Made by a program: the position numbers and the translations under genes. Below are positions 1 through 9,440 of a DNA stretch of 64,000 nt, piece by piece. The first letter of the stretch is position 1, and each line of letters opens with the position of its first letter. Where the stretch lies: the NCBI GenBank assembly GCA_029975915.1, contig JARKOC010000542.1:1-64000 (forward strand), in the 5' to 3' direction. This DNA comes from Bryobacteraceae bacterium. GTDB taxonomy: Bacteria > Acidobacteriota > Terriglobia > Bryobacterales > Bryobacteraceae. The notes under the pieces are model-generated. The model ran no database searches. It saw only the letters and a list, made by a program, of their open reading frames with translations, and was not told the origin of the DNA.

Positions 1-1236
1 CGAGGCGCCGGTTAGCGATTGCGCTTGGGGCTGAGCGGTTTGCGAAGCTGTCGCGGCGGGGGCGGGGGCAGCCGGTTTCAAAGCGAACCAGACTGCGCCG
101 GCACATGCCGCCAGGAGGACGGCGGCAGATGCGGCGGCCAAGGGCTTATTGCGGCGGGCCCACTTGGCAAGCCGTTCGTGGGGCGGCGTGGAGCGGGCGA
201 TGATGGGCCGTCCGTCCAGGTAGCGCTGGAGGTCCGAGGCGAGTTCGGCCGCGGTGGAGTAACGGTTGGCAGGGTTCCGCTGGAGGGCTTTCAGGACGAT
301 GTGGTCAAGGTCTCCCCGCAGGCGGGCGCGCAATTGTGGAACTGTTTCGGGGGTGCGTTGGATATCTTCACGGATGTTGGTGGATGGAGCGGTAAGGTCA
401 TGCGGACCGGGAAGTTTGCCGGCGAGCAGGACGTAGAGGATGACGCCAAGCGAGTAGATATCGGATGCACGTGTGCAGGGTTCGCCGGTGTACTGCTCTG
501 GGCTGGCGTAGTTGGGAGTGAGGAAGCGCATCTGCGGCGAAGTGACGTCGGCCTGGACGGGTCCGGTCATCTTGGCGATCCCAAAGTCGAGCAGTTTTAC
601 CGTAGGACCGGGGGCGACAAGGATATTCGAGGGTTTCAGGTCCCGGTGGATAACAAGGTTCTCGTGCAGATAGTGGACGGCCGAACAAACCTGCATGAAC
701 AGCTTGACGCGTTCGCCGACATTCAGCCGGTTGTCGTCGCAGTAGCGGTCAAGCGGAGCGCCTTCGACGAACTCCATGACGTAATACGGCGCACCGTTGG
801 GTGCGTCGCCGCCGTCAAGGATACGGGCTATGTTTGGGTGTTCAAGCCCTGCAAGGACCTGGCGTTCCTGGCGGAAGCGGTCGGCGAACAGAGCAGCATT
901 CTGGTCCGGGATGAGCAGTTTGAGCGCGACGTTCTTGCGGAAAGCGCCGTCGTCACGGACAGCGAGGAAAACGACACCCATGCCACCGCGCCCGAGTTCC
1001 CGGACGATGCGGTAAGGGCCCAGTCGCATCGTGTGCTGCTGCGTCTGGGCTTGGTGAGCTTGAGCGGCCTGGGGCGGGCTCTCTTGCGTTGCTGAGTAAA
1101 GAAGCGCTTCGATCTCGGCCTGGAGTTGCATGTCGCCTCCGCAAGCGCTTGCTACATATCGCTCGCGCTCCGGCGGCACGAGCACCACGGCCGCACTGAA
1201 GATGGCTCTGATCCGTTCCGACCGGTCTGGGTCCAT
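1..1236 (-). CDS. Serine/threonine protein kinase (PknB-like), C-terminus beyond the window edge
   Basis: The reverse strand is open from an ATG at 1236 to position 1, giving 412 residues without a stop, so the gene continues left of the window. Residues about 75-345 form a Hanks-type kinase domain: glycine loop GRGGMG at 83-88, ATP-binding lysine in NVALKLL (K106), catalytic HRD at 197-199 followed by LKPSN, metal-binding DFG at 217-219, and an activation segment ending YASPEQ. The first 70 residues resemble the sigma-factor-like leader common on acidobacterial kinases. A hydrophobic stretch near 366-386 predicts one membrane span, followed by an Ala/Pro/Gln-rich start of an outer domain. 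A G-rich stretch precedes the start. The sensor half is not visible, so the signal is unknown. Family assignment is very secure. Confidence 0.93.
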   Translation of the reverse strand, partial: MDPDRSERIRAIFSAAVVLVPPERERYVASACGGDMQLQAEIEALLYSATQESPPQAAQAHQAQTQQHTMRLGPYRIVRELGRGGMGVVFLAVRDDGAFRKNVALKLLIPDQNAALFADRFRQERQVLAGLEHPNIARILDGGDAPNGAPYYVMEFVEGAPLDRYCDDNRLNVGERVKLFMQVCSAVHYLHENLVIHRDLKPSNILVAPGPTVKLLDFGIAKMTGPVQADVTSPQMRFLTPNYASPEQYTGEPCTRASDIYSLGVILYVLLAGKLPGPHDLTAPSTNIREDIQRTPETVPQLRARLRGDLDHIVLKALQRNPANRYSTAAELASDLQRYLDGRPIIARSTPPHERLAKWARRNKPLAAASAAVLLAACAGAVWFALKPAAPAPAATASQTAQPQAQSLTGAS

Positions 1237-1359
1237 GCAATCCCCCAACTGACATCAACGAAGCGCACACGGGCGGGAAGTCGCCTCCAATGATCTATCG
1301 GGAGCCCGCCTATTCTTCTATATGAAGTTAACGCAGATGAATGTCAATGCGGGGGATGC

Positions 1360-2640
1360 CTAGGCGCCTGCCGGTCCGGGCGCCTGCTTGACGGCGTGTT
1401 CAAACAGCAAGTTGAGAGTCTTTTCCGTACGGATGCGCGAGGCGATCCGGCCAAGCGTACCGTCCTTCTCCATCTTTAGCCTCACGGCGGCAACGGGTTC
1501 CCGTTGCTGGCGGGCGATGCGGTTGACCTCGTTGTCGAGTTCGTCCTGCGTGGTGTGAATGGACTCGGCGTCGGCCACTTTCTCGAGGATGAGCGACGCC
1601 CGGACGTCGCGGCGGGCCTTCTCGCTTTGGGTCTCCTTGATCTTGGCCCAGTCGAGGCGGATCTTGGAGACGTCCATGCCTTGCGCGGCGAAGTTCCTGA
1701 GCTGGTTCTCGATATTGATTTCGACCTGGCGCTCGACAAAAACCTCAGGGACGGGGAACTCGTGGGCATCGACTAGGGAGTCGATCAGGGCATTCTTTGC
1801 TTCGGTCTGGGCAACGTACTCGCGTTCCCGGAAGATGACCTTGCGAATCTCCTCGCGAACTTCTTCGAGCGTCTGGAAATCGCCGAGGTCTTTGGCAAAG
1901 TCGTCGTTGATCTCGGGCAATTCCTTGATGCGGATCGTTTTGAGCTCGATTCTGAAGCGGACGGTCTTGCCGGCCAGACGTTCGGCGGCGTAGTCGGGCG
2001 GGTAGGTCACCTCGGCTTCGCGGACATCGCCTGGCATCGCGCCCATGAGAACTTCGGAGAACTCCTTGATGGTCTCCTTGCCGCCGATTTCGATGTTGAT
2101 GTCGTCCTGCTTCATAGGCGGGCCGTCGATACCGGAAATTGATTCGAGAGAGACAAGGCAGTGGTCGCCTTCGGCTGCGGGACGAGGATCCACGTTCACC
2201 AGTTCAGCGCGGGATTCGCGGATATCGTTGAGCCGGTTGTCGATGTCGGAATCCGTGACGGTAGGCTCGGAGTATGAGACGCTAAGGCCGCGGTAGGTTC
2301 CAAGCTCGAATTCGGGCGATACCTCGAATTCGGCTTTGAAGTGAGCGGCTTCGCCTTCATGGAAGTGGAGGTCCTTCACTTCGGGCTGGGAGACCATCCG
2401 CAGCCCCTCCTTTTCACACGCCTCGTCAATGAACTTGGGGATGAGGTTTTCGAGGACTTCGCGTTGAATTTCGGAGCGGTAGAGCGCTTTGACGTGTCCA
2501 CGTGGGGCCTTGCCGGGGCGGAAGCCCTTCAGATGAGCCTTTTGCTGGACCTTGTCGAGGACTTTCTCCGATTCTGCGGCAACGGCTTCGGCCGGAATGG
2601 TGATGTCGAGCGAGTGCTTGCAACCTTCAATATGAGCCAA
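1360..2640 (-). CDS. tig: Trigger factor, ribosome-associated chaperone and peptidyl-prolyl isomerase
   Basis: The 426-residue protein has the full trigger factor architecture. The N-terminal ribosome-binding domain carries GFRPGKAP at residues 39-46, the loop that docks on ribosomal protein uL23. An FKBP-like isomerase domain follows at about 150-245, then the helical C-terminal chaperone arms. It binds nascent chains at the ribosome exit tunnel in the cytoplasm. The start codon is TTG, chosen because GGAGG lies nine bases upstream and the N-terminus then matches the family. In many bacteria tig is followed by clpP and clpX. Here no clp gene is seen: the next gene downstream is the kinase on the same strand, 123 bp away. 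It is divergent from the beta-propeller gene. Confidence 0.96.
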   Translation of the reverse strand: MAHIEGCKHSLDITIPAEAVAAESEKVLDKVQQKAHLKGFRPGKAPRGHVKALYRSEIQREVLENLIPKFIDEACEKEGLRMVSQPEVKDLHFHEGEAAHFKAEFEVSPEFELGTYRGLSVSYSEPTVTDSDIDNRLNDIRESRAELVNVDPRPAAEGDHCLVSLESISGIDGPPMKQDDINIEIGGKETIKEFSEVLMGAMPGDVREAEVTYPPDYAAERLAGKTVRFRIELKTIRIKELPEINDDFAKDLGDFQTLEEVREEIRKVIFREREYVAQTEAKNALIDSLVDAHEFPVPEVFVERQVEINIENQLRNFAAQGMDVSKIRLDWAKIKETQSEKARRDVRASLILEKVADAESIHTTQDELDNEVNRIARQQREPVAAVRLKMEKDGTLGRIASRIRTEKTLNLLFEHAVKQAPGPAGA

Positions 2641-2747
2641 GGAAACGAACCTCCAATGGGATGAGGCCTCACGGACACAACTCTATCGCGTGCGGCGTCA
2701 AGCCCCAATTCACCAGTGTCGCACGGAGCGGGCACCGGATGGCGCGA

Positions 2748-2753
2748 TAGAAT
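2748..2753 (+). promoter_or_regulatory. Putative -10 element for a leaderless transcript
   Basis: TAGAAT lies eight bases before the ATG at 2762 and no Shine-Dalgarno is visible. The expected transcription start falls at or next to the start codon. No convincing -35 is seen. Confidence 0.45.
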
Positions 2754-2761
2754 GTCAGCCA

Positions 2762-5440
2762 ATGCGTTACCTGATTCTGTTTGCAGTCCTAGCCGGGACG
2801 GCCGGACATACGATGGCGCAACACCGGATGTATGCGGCCGGATTTGCGAGTAAAGGATGGGTGGCGGGCTTGCCGCTGAAGGAAGGCGGCTTGCACGCGC
2901 GCGACTACGGACTGGGGTGGGAGCGCCGGGGATTTCTCCATCCCGATATAGAAGCCATAGCCGTGGACCCGCGCGATCCGAAGCGGCTCTATCTGGCCGG
3001 AGGCAGCGGACTCATCCTGGCCGAGGACCGCGGCCGGAAATGGCGCATCCTGACCGACGAAACAATGACGGAATCGCGCGATGTAGCGGTGGATCCAAAC
3101 GAACCAGACACCGTGTATATGGCCCTGCCCAACGGTCTGGGCATATCCCGGGACGGGGGCAAGAGTTGGGGATGGGGCGGCGAGACGTCCATGCGGCGCT
3201 ACACACACACGGTGGCCGTGGACCGGACGCGCGCCGGGCGAGTCTTCCGGGGCGGCGAAACCGGCATCTGGATGAGCGAAGACCGGGGTGCAAGCTGGAA
3301 GCAGGTGGCGAAAGCGGCGGCTGAAACTACCGACCTGGCGCAGTCTCCGCACGACGCCAAACACTGGCTGGCGTCGACGCAGCACGCCGGGTTGTGGACA
3401 TCGCGCGACGGAGGCCAGACCTGGACGCGTATCCAGGGCGTCGATGGTACGAAAACGTTGTACAACGCCACGTATGATCCAACCACACCAGGCCGCATTG
3501 CGACCTGCGGATGGGGCGTGGGCGTACAGGTTTCGAGCGATGGAGGAGCGACGTGGACGGCGCGCAATGATGGATTGGGGTCCGCTGAGTGCTGGCGGGT
3601 AGCTTGGGACCCGGACTTCCCCGGCCGCCTTTATGCCGGCATCCACGAAGATGCCTTGTACATGAGCGACGACGCAGGGCAGCGATGGCGCAAGGCCGGG
3701 CTGGAAGGATCCATTCTGTACGACATTGCGTTCGTACACGATCCGCCGCCGGCGACCTTTGCCGAGCGCAAACAGATGGTGCTTGAGCGCCACGCACAAG
3801 CGGGCGCCAAGGGCGGGATGACGTCGATCGCCGCGTCGCTCTACCTTAAAAAACCGTGCGAGGGGTGCTCGGAGAGGATTGTCGAACTCATGAAGGAGCC
3901 GACGGGCGACATGTTCTGGATGTTCCCGGTGACGGCGATCAGTTACTTGGACCAGGGCCAGCTCAGCGACGAGGCCCGCGCCGCCATCCGGCGGGCGTGG
4001 AAGACCTACATGCCTTTCCGGGGAGACACGGAGAACCACTATCTTCTTTACTACGCGCCACTGTACCTGATGGCGCAGAAGTGGAAGAACGAGCCGGGGT
4101 CGGAGTGGTTCAACGGCAGAAGCAGCCAGGAGAACCTGCGCGAGGCCGAGCGTTGGATCGACGGTTGGATGAATCTGACGCTCGAACGCGGCCAGGGCGA
4201 GTATGATTGCACGCACTACCTGGACATGTTCATGATTCCGCTTTCCTACCTTGCAGGCTGGAGCGAGGATCCGGCAATGAGGCGGAAGGCATCGATGATG
4301 CTCGAATACATCCAGGCTGATTTCGCCTCGGAGACCCTCGACGGGATTTACATCGGCGCCCACGCGCGGACTGATGACCGGCAGGTGAGGGAGAAGTGGT
4401 TCGGCACCTCCAGTGACATGAGTTGGTTGTTTTTCAACAAGGGATTCCCCATGCCGGGCTTCTCCGGCTATACGACGTACTACCTGGTGGGGGCCGGCCC
4501 AGAGCCGCCAGCCGTGATCCGGGCCATGGCCGAAACCCGGAGCCAGTGCGAATTGCAGACCGAAACGAAACGGACCCGCAACCGCTGGCGGTTCCACGAT
4601 ACACGCCACGGAGATGTCTACAAGACGACATATGTCTGCCCTGACTACGCTGTCGGCTCGGACCAGGGCGGGATCCTGCAGCCGATCCAGCAGCACTCCT
4701 GGGACGTAACCTGGAAACTGCCCGACCACCGGGGCAAGCAGAACACGATGTTCGCGCTGCACCCCTACAGCGGTCTGTATGAGCTGCAATCCTACTTCAC
4801 GTTCATGCCCGATTTCGGGACCGAGGTGGTGGTGCGGTCAAAGAAGACCTACGATTCGCCGGACAAGTTCCTTGGCGGTTCACCGTATGAACAGATCGCC
4901 CAGCACAAAGACGCAATTGTCGCGCTCTACCAGATCCCTGCGGGGACAAAGTTCGGCCACATCAACGGCTTTTTCTCGAAGGACCTGCAGCGGATGGAGG
5001 AAGACGCAAGCGGGTGGATCTTCGCCCAGGGCGGACGCACCTACATCGCTTTCCGGGCGCTGGCGCCGTACCGCTGGGCTCCGATCGAGGATGGCGGCAA
5101 GCGCATGGTGAGCGAGCATCTGAACAATGGGGTGATCATGCAGGTAGCCTCGGCCAGCGAGTTCGGCTCGTGGGATGAGTTCAAGTCGAAGATCAGGGCT
5201 TTACGGGTGGACGTTTCGCTCGACCCCACCCCCAAGGTGAAGTTCCGCACGCTACGCGGCGTTGAAATGGAATGCGCATACGGCCAGAAACCGCGCGTAA
5301 ACGGCGCGGAGATCGACTACGGCAAGTGGCAGGCCTTCGACGGCCCAATGATCCGGCAGGAGCGCGGCAGCCGGGTGGTGGAGTTCACCGCCGGAGGGCT
5401 GCGCCGCACCCTGAATTTCAACACTTGGACCACAGAGTAA
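2762..5440 (+). CDS. Secreted Asp-box beta-propeller protein with a large C-terminal domain
   Basis: The start at 2762 gives an 892-residue protein with a clear signal peptide (MRYLILFAVLAGTAGHTMAQ); an upstream in-frame extension is less likely. Roughly residues 25-310 contain about six Asp-box repeats of the form S-x-D-x-G-x-x-W, such as SRDGGKSW, SEDRGASW, SRDGGQTW, SSDGGATW and SDDAGQRW, typical of sortilin/BNR and sialidase-like propellers. The remaining ~550 residues are rich in Trp/Tyr and helices, then turn into beta-rich sequence near the end, reminiscent of an alpha/alpha-toroid plus beta-sandwich of a polysaccharide-processing enzyme; that is inference. No catalytic site is recognised. 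It is divergent from trigger factor. Function unknown, probably periplasmic or surface glycan-related. Confidence 0.8.
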   Translation: MRYLILFAVLAGTAGHTMAQHRMYAAGFASKGWVAGLPLKEGGLHARDYGLGWERRGFLHPDIEAIAVDPRDPKRLYLAGGSGLILAEDRGRKWRILTDETMTESRDVAVDPNEPDTVYMALPNGLGISRDGGKSWGWGGETSMRRYTHTVAVDRTRAGRVFRGGETGIWMSEDRGASWKQVAKAAAETTDLAQSPHDAKHWLASTQHAGLWTSRDGGQTWTRIQGVDGTKTLYNATYDPTTPGRIATCGWGVGVQVSSDGGATWTARNDGLGSAECWRVAWDPDFPGRLYAGIHEDALYMSDDAGQRWRKAGLEGSILYDIAFVHDPPPATFAERKQMVLERHAQAGAKGGMTSIAASLYLKKPCEGCSERIVELMKEPTGDMFWMFPVTAISYLDQGQLSDEARAAIRRAWKTYMPFRGDTENHYLLYYAPLYLMAQKWKNEPGSEWFNGRSSQENLREAERWIDGWMNLTLERGQGEYDCTHYLDMFMIPLSYLAGWSEDPAMRRKASMMLEYIQADFASETLDGIYIGAHARTDDRQVREKWFGTSSDMSWLFFNKGFPMPGFSGYTTYYLVGAGPEPPAVIRAMAETRSQCELQTETKRTRNRWRFHDTRHGDVYKTTYVCPDYAVGSDQGGILQPIQQHSWDVTWKLPDHRGKQNTMFALHPYSGLYELQSYFTFMPDFGTEVVVRSKKTYDSPDKFLGGSPYEQIAQHKDAIVALYQIPAGTKFGHINGFFSKDLQRMEEDASGWIFAQGGRTYIAFRALAPYRWAPIEDGGKRMVSEHLNNGVIMQVASASEFGSWDEFKSKIRALRVDVSLDPTPKVKFRTLRGVEMECAYGQKPRVNGAEIDYGKWQAFDGPMIRQERGSRVVEFTAGGLRRTLNFNTWTTE

Positions 5441-5559
5441 CCACGGGCTCACGCGACGCACAGGGGCTGCAATGCTCCGTATCAGCCGGGACGCGCTTGC
5501 CGATGAGAGAGGAGTTTTGGGCGTCCGAGGATGGTGGAGGGGGTGGCATTCATCCACCA

Positions 5560-6121
5560 GTAACTGGCCCGGCGTCTGTATCCGGGCCACAATCCGCTTG
5601 GCCGCCGGGTGGCGGACGCTTCGCGGTGGGCGAGATGGTGCGGAAACAGATCAGGGAGCGCGATCCGGAGCTGGTGATCAACTCCGTGGGGACCATGGAT
5701 GGCCATCTGCGCGACTCGCTGTTCCTGCCAAGGCTCGCTGCGTCCCTCTTCGGACTCTGCGGCGGGATCGGGTTGCTCATCGCGGCGATCGGGATTCACT
5801 GCGTGATCAGCTTTTCGGTGGCGAGCAGGAGCCGGGAGACCGGCATCCGGATGGCGGTGAGCGGACAGGGGCGCCAGTTAGTTCTTAATGGTAGTGCGGC
5901 ACGGCATGGGGGTGACTATGACCGGGGTGGCGGTGGGCATGGTGGGCGGTTTCGCGTTGGCGCGGCTGGCCGGTGATCAGTTGTATGGAGTAAGCGCCGC
6001 CGATCCAGTGACTTACGCGGTAGCGAGCGTCCTTTTAGTGACCACCGGTGTGCTGGCAACGGCGATACCCGCACGGCGCGCGGCGCTGGTGGATCCGGAC
6101 GTGGCTTTCCACTCGGAGTGA
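5560..6121 (+). pseudogene. Remnant of a MacB/FtsX-like ABC transporter permease (ADOP type), frameshifted
   Basis: Only the C-terminal third of an acidobacterial orphan-permease family protein can be read. One frame from about 5620 reads EMVRKQIRERDPELV, then two hydrophobic helices and the family phrase RSRETGIRMA. At about 5885 the homology jumps to a second frame reading MVVRHGMGVTM, continuing through LYGVSAADPVTYA to PARRAALVDPDVAF and a TGA at 6119. A one-base insertion next to the ATG at 5888 explains this. A second shift near 5615 is possible, because a third frame upstream reads CIRATIRLAAG, which resembles the preceding family segment. The N-terminal membrane helix and most of the periplasmic domain are absent. 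It is a decayed fragment, not an expressed permease. Exact left limit uncertain. Confidence 0.7.
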
Positions 6122-6243
6122 AGCCGGCACGGAAACGGCGGGAATCGCTCCCTTGTTCAGTATCGAGGCCCCTGTTATCCTATCCCTTTGGGGCGTTGCC
6201 GGCTCAAGCGCTCCCAGACCGTTTATTCGACAAGAGGTTCGCT

Positions 6244-6981
6244 ATGTCCGGCCATTCCAAGTGGCACACTATCAAACACAAGAAAGCCGCCATTGACGCC
6301 AAGCGCGGCAAACTGTTCACCACGCTCATCAAAGAAATCACAATCGCCGCCCGAAGCGGCGGCGATCCGGATTCCAACGCCCGTTTGCGGACCGCAATTA
6401 TCGCCGCCAAGGCCGTTTCCATGCCGATGGATAACATCACCCGGGCCATCAAGCGCGGAACCGGCGAGTTGGAGGGCGCGACGATCGAGGAAGTGATGTT
6501 CGAAGGCTACGGTCCCGGCGGCGTGGCCATCATGGTCGCCTGTGCCACCGACAACAGGAACCGCACGGTGGCAGAGATGCGCCATGTCTTCTCAAAGAAC
6601 GGCGGCAACCTCGGCGAAGTCGGGTCGGTCGGCTGGATGTTCGAACGCAAGAGCCAAGTGATCATCGAGAAAGACAAGGCGACCGAAGAGCAGTTGATGG
6701 ATTTCGCGTTGGAAGCTGGCGCTGATGACGTGAAGGATTCCGGCGACAACTGGGAACTGATCTCCAGCGCCGACGTTCATCACTCGGTGCTTGACGCCTT
6801 GCAAAAGGCAGGCATTCCCTTCGTCGAGGCCTCCATCGCCATGATTCCAAAGAACCTGATGAAGGTGGAGAGCAAGCACGCATCGACTCTGTTGAAACTG
6901 ATCGACGCGCTCGAAGAGCACGACGACGTCCAGAACCTTTACACCAACGCCGACTTCGACGAAGCCGACCTAGGCGGGTAG
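6244..6981 (+). CDS. yebC: YebC/PmpR/TACO1-family protein
   Basis: The start at 6244 is fixed by the universal N-terminus MSGHSKWHTIKHKKAA and by an AAGAGG ribosome site; the frame upstream belongs to the permease remnant region. The 245-residue length is normal. Further family blocks are KRGTGELEG, EGYGPGGVA, RNRTVAEMRH and FSKNGGNLGEVGSVGWMF. Members have been described as DNA-binding regulators and, more recently, as translation factors that relieve ribosome pausing, so a cytoplasmic translation-related role is likely. ruvC follows after 24 bp; yebC-ruvC adjacency is common across bacteria and supports both calls. Confidence 0.96.
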   Translation: MSGHSKWHTIKHKKAAIDAKRGKLFTTLIKEITIAARSGGDPDSNARLRTAIIAAKAVSMPMDNITRAIKRGTGELEGATIEEVMFEGYGPGGVAIMVACATDNRNRTVAEMRHVFSKNGGNLGEVGSVGWMFERKSQVIIEKDKATEEQLMDFALEAGADDVKDSGDNWELISSADVHHSVLDALQKAGIPFVEASIAMIPKNLMKVESKHASTLLKLIDALEEHDDVQNLYTNADFDEADLGG

Positions 6982-7005
6982 GCGTCGCTCCGGCCATTGA
7001 ATCAC

Positions 7006-7503
7006 GTGCGGATTCTGGGCATCGACTGCGGGAGCCAGACCACCGGATACGGTGTGATCGACAGCGATGGGACCGCACACCGGTTAGTCTGCGCGGGGGC
7101 CATCAAAACTCATGCGGGTGATCCGCTGGCCGTCAGGTTGCTGGACATCGGGCGCCGGTTGCGGGAGGTCGTTGAGGAATTCAAACCGGATGAAGCCGCG
7201 GTAGAGGATACCTTCCACGCCGCGAATGCCAGAAGCGCGTTGAAACTAACCCATGTGCGCGGCGTCGCACTGTATGTGATGGCCGAAGCGGGTTTGAAGG
7301 TAGGCGAATATGCGCCGGCCCAAGTCAAGGCGACAGTCGTAGGTCACGGCCGGGCCGAAAAGGAGCAGGTGGCCTGGATGCTCAAAGCACTGTTGCGGTT
7401 GGAAGGCGAGTTTGAGACGCCGGATGCCTCTGACGCAGTAGCGGTAGCAGTGTGCCACGCCGTTCACCGGCCAATGAATGCGCGAATCGAGGCGGCGCGA
7501 TGA
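7006..7503 (+). CDS. ruvC: Crossover junction endodeoxyribonuclease RuvC
   Basis: Holliday-junction resolvase that cleaves recombination intermediates together with RuvAB. GTG at 7006 gives the usual start MRILGIDCGSQTTGYGV; a TTG at 6997 is possible but adds residues the family lacks. The catalytic acidic residues are visible: Asp in GIDCGS, Glu in AAVEDTFHAANARSALKL, and the pair in DASDAVAVAVCH. In many homologues the first motif reads GIDPGS; the cysteine is a neutral variation. Length is 165 residues, normal for the family. The stop overlaps the next start (ATGA), indicating translational coupling. ruvA and ruvB are not in the window. Confidence 0.94.
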   Translation: MRILGIDCGSQTTGYGVIDSDGTAHRLVCAGAIKTHAGDPLAVRLLDIGRRLREVVEEFKPDEAAVEDTFHAANARSALKLTHVRGVALYVMAEAGLKVGEYAPAQVKATVVGHGRAEKEQVAWMLKALLRLEGEFETPDASDAVAVAVCHAVHRPMNARIEAAR

Positions 7504-8150
7504 AGCGATTGATCCTGCTGGCGCTGGCCGCATCGGCCGCGACGGCCCAGGATGCTCCAAAGTTGTTCTACAGTAAGGATTTTCCTGGTTCCTCGCCAGC
7601 CTATATGGAAGTGCAGTTGAGCGAGAAGGGCGAGGTGGAGTACCGGGAGCAGGCAGGCGAGGACAATCCGCTCACCTTCAAGTTGACCGCCGGACAGACG
7701 GCTGAGATCTTCGCGCTGGCTGACAAATTGGGCCACTTCGACCGGAACCTGGAGAGCGGGTTGCCTGTGGCGCGGATGGGCGAGAAGACATTCCGATGGA
7801 TTCAAGGCGCCCAGAACAGGCAGCAGAAGTTCAACTACACCCAGGACCCGGACGCGCAGGCTTTGTACGACTGGTTTGAGAAGATCTGCGAATCAGCCAT
7901 CCGGTTCATCGATTTGGAGCGGGCGGCGCAGTTTGACAAGTTGGGGGTGAACCGCTCATTGCTCCTGCTCGAGACGCAATGGGACCGCGGCCGTCTGGTG
8001 GGCCAGGATTTGTTTCTTCCATTACTGGACCGAATCTCCCAGCGGACTGCTTACCTAAATATGGCACGGGAGAGGGCTGCGAAACTTGCTTACGCTTTTC
8101 GCAATCCGCCAGAGAAAGCGGATGCCAAGGAAGCTGGCCCAGGCAAATGA
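7500..8150 (+). CDS. Exported protein of unknown function
   Basis: A 216-residue protein beginning with a signal peptide (MKRLILLALAASAATA, cleavage likely before QD). The mature part is mixed alpha/beta without a motif I can name. A conserved-looking block near residues 95-125 reads RMGEKTFRWI followed by a Tyr/Asp/Trp-rich helix. The gene overlaps both neighbours by ATGA (ruvC upstream, the TlpA-like gene downstream), so it is part of one translationally coupled run. The pairing with a secreted thioredoxin-fold protein suggests a periplasmic partner of that protein; this is inference only. Confidence 0.75.
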   Translation: MKRLILLALAASAATAQDAPKLFYSKDFPGSSPAYMEVQLSEKGEVEYREQAGEDNPLTFKLTAGQTAEIFALADKLGHFDRNLESGLPVARMGEKTFRWIQGAQNRQQKFNYTQDPDAQALYDWFEKICESAIRFIDLERAAQFDKLGVNRSLLLLETQWDRGRLVGQDLFLPLLDRISQRTAYLNMARERAAKLAYAFRNPPEKADAKEAGPGK

Positions 8151-9436
8151 AGCAGATCCTATTGACGATCCTCCTCGCGGCCCATTCCATTGCATGGGCG
8201 CAACAGCCCGGCGCTCCGGCTCCGCCGACAGCGGCAGAGCGCGAGGATGCCGAGCTGGAGAACGCGCTGGCTGAAGCCGGCTCGTCTCCCGTCGAGTATG
8301 CCCGGGCCCTCGAGCGGCACTTGAAGAAATACCCAATGACGGGGAAACGGGCGGAGTTGGAGAGAGTGCTGGCGCAGGCGGCCGTCGATGCGCGAGACAA
8401 CCGGCGGATTCTGCGGTATGGCGTTCCAGCGATCGAGGCTGGGCTTCGCAGTGCAAAGGCGCTTGATTTTGTCACGCGGGCGCTGCTTGACAAAGAAGAC
8501 AAAGAAAGTCTGGAGCGGGCTCTGCGGTATTCAGGAATCCTGCGGGATCTGCTCAAACAAGGTTTGGTCCGCTTGAACTCCAAGGAAGAGGCGTTCACTG
8601 GCCGCGGACGGAGATTGGATGAGACCGAGCGCGCGCTGGCGCGCTCACTGGTTTTTGAAGCCAGGGCTCTGGGGAAGCTCGGCCGGGTGCAGGAGGCGGT
8701 GGAGTCGGCCAGGAATGGTTGGATGCTGATGCCCACGGGGGAATCTGGGCGTGAGTTGTCTCGCTGGCTGGAGGCATCGTCGAAGCCCAACGAGGCAATG
8801 GAAGCTTTGGCCGGGGCATTGGCCGTGAGTGAAGATAATCCAGTCTCCGCATCGCGAAAGCGGGATCTCGACAAACTGGATCAACTTGCTGCGATTTCCG
8901 GCGCCCGGCCGGATGAAGCACTCATGGGCGCGTTCAGGCGCACAGCCGCAATGCTGGAGGCGCGCAGAACCAGAATCGCCGCCATCGATCCCAACGCGTT
9001 CGCCGAGGGACCGATGGAACACGTCCTGACATCGTTGGACGGCAAGCTTCTGCCGCTGAAGTCGCTTTCGGGCAAGGTGATCGTATTCGACTTCTGGGCG
9101 ACCTGGTGCGGGCCGTGCCGGGCACAGCATCCGCTTTACGAGCAGGCCAAAGCGAGGTTCAAGGGAAACCCGGACGTCGTCTTTCTGGCGGTATCGACCG
9201 ACGAGGACCGGTCGCAGGTGGAACCGTTCCTGGCGCGCAACAAGTGGGAGCGCAACGTCTGGTTCGAGGATGGACTGGCCGCCGAATTCCGGATCAACTC
9301 CATTCCGACGACAATTGTGATCGATCGCGCCGGCCAGGTCCACAGCCGCATGAACGGCTATATCGCAGGCCGGTTTGTCGATATGCTGACCGAACGGATC
9401 AATGAAGCGCTTGAAGCCGCTCCGGCGCATCAGTAG
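8147..9436 (+). CDS. Secreted helical-repeat protein with C-terminal TlpA-like thioredoxin domain
   Basis: A 429-residue protein with signal peptide MKQILLTILLAAHSIAWAQ. Residues about 35-280 are helical and TPR-like (regularly spaced Leu, Ala and Arg in ~30-residue units). Residues about 290-425 form a TlpA/ResA-type thioredoxin fold with the active site FWATWCGPCR (cysteines 321 and 324) and a later IPTTIVIDRAGQV block carrying the cis-proline. Such proteins reduce or resolve disulfides in the periplasm, often for cytochrome maturation. The ATG overlaps the upstream stop. It is followed after four bases by deoB. Fold and active site are clear; the client is unknown. Confidence 0.88.
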   Translation: MKQILLTILLAAHSIAWAQQPGAPAPPTAAEREDAELENALAEAGSSPVEYARALERHLKKYPMTGKRAELERVLAQAAVDARDNRRILRYGVPAIEAGLRSAKALDFVTRALLDKEDKESLERALRYSGILRDLLKQGLVRLNSKEEAFTGRGRRLDETERALARSLVFEARALGKLGRVQEAVESARNGWMLMPTGESGRELSRWLEASSKPNEAMEALAGALAVSEDNPVSASRKRDLDKLDQLAAISGARPDEALMGAFRRTAAMLEARRTRIAAIDPNAFAEGPMEHVLTSLDGKLLPLKSLSGKVIVFDFWATWCGPCRAQHPLYEQAKARFKGNPDVVFLAVSTDEDRSQVEPFLARNKWERNVWFEDGLAAEFRINSIPTTIVIDRAGQVHSRMNGYIAGRFVDMLTERINEALEAAPAHQ

Positions 9437-9440
9437 GGAT

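Noticed and set aside
2789..4789. 666-codon open frame on the minus strand opposite the beta-propeller gene
   Set aside because: GC-rich codon bias leaves long antisense frames; the plus strand has a signal peptide and Asp-boxes, the antisense translation matches nothing.
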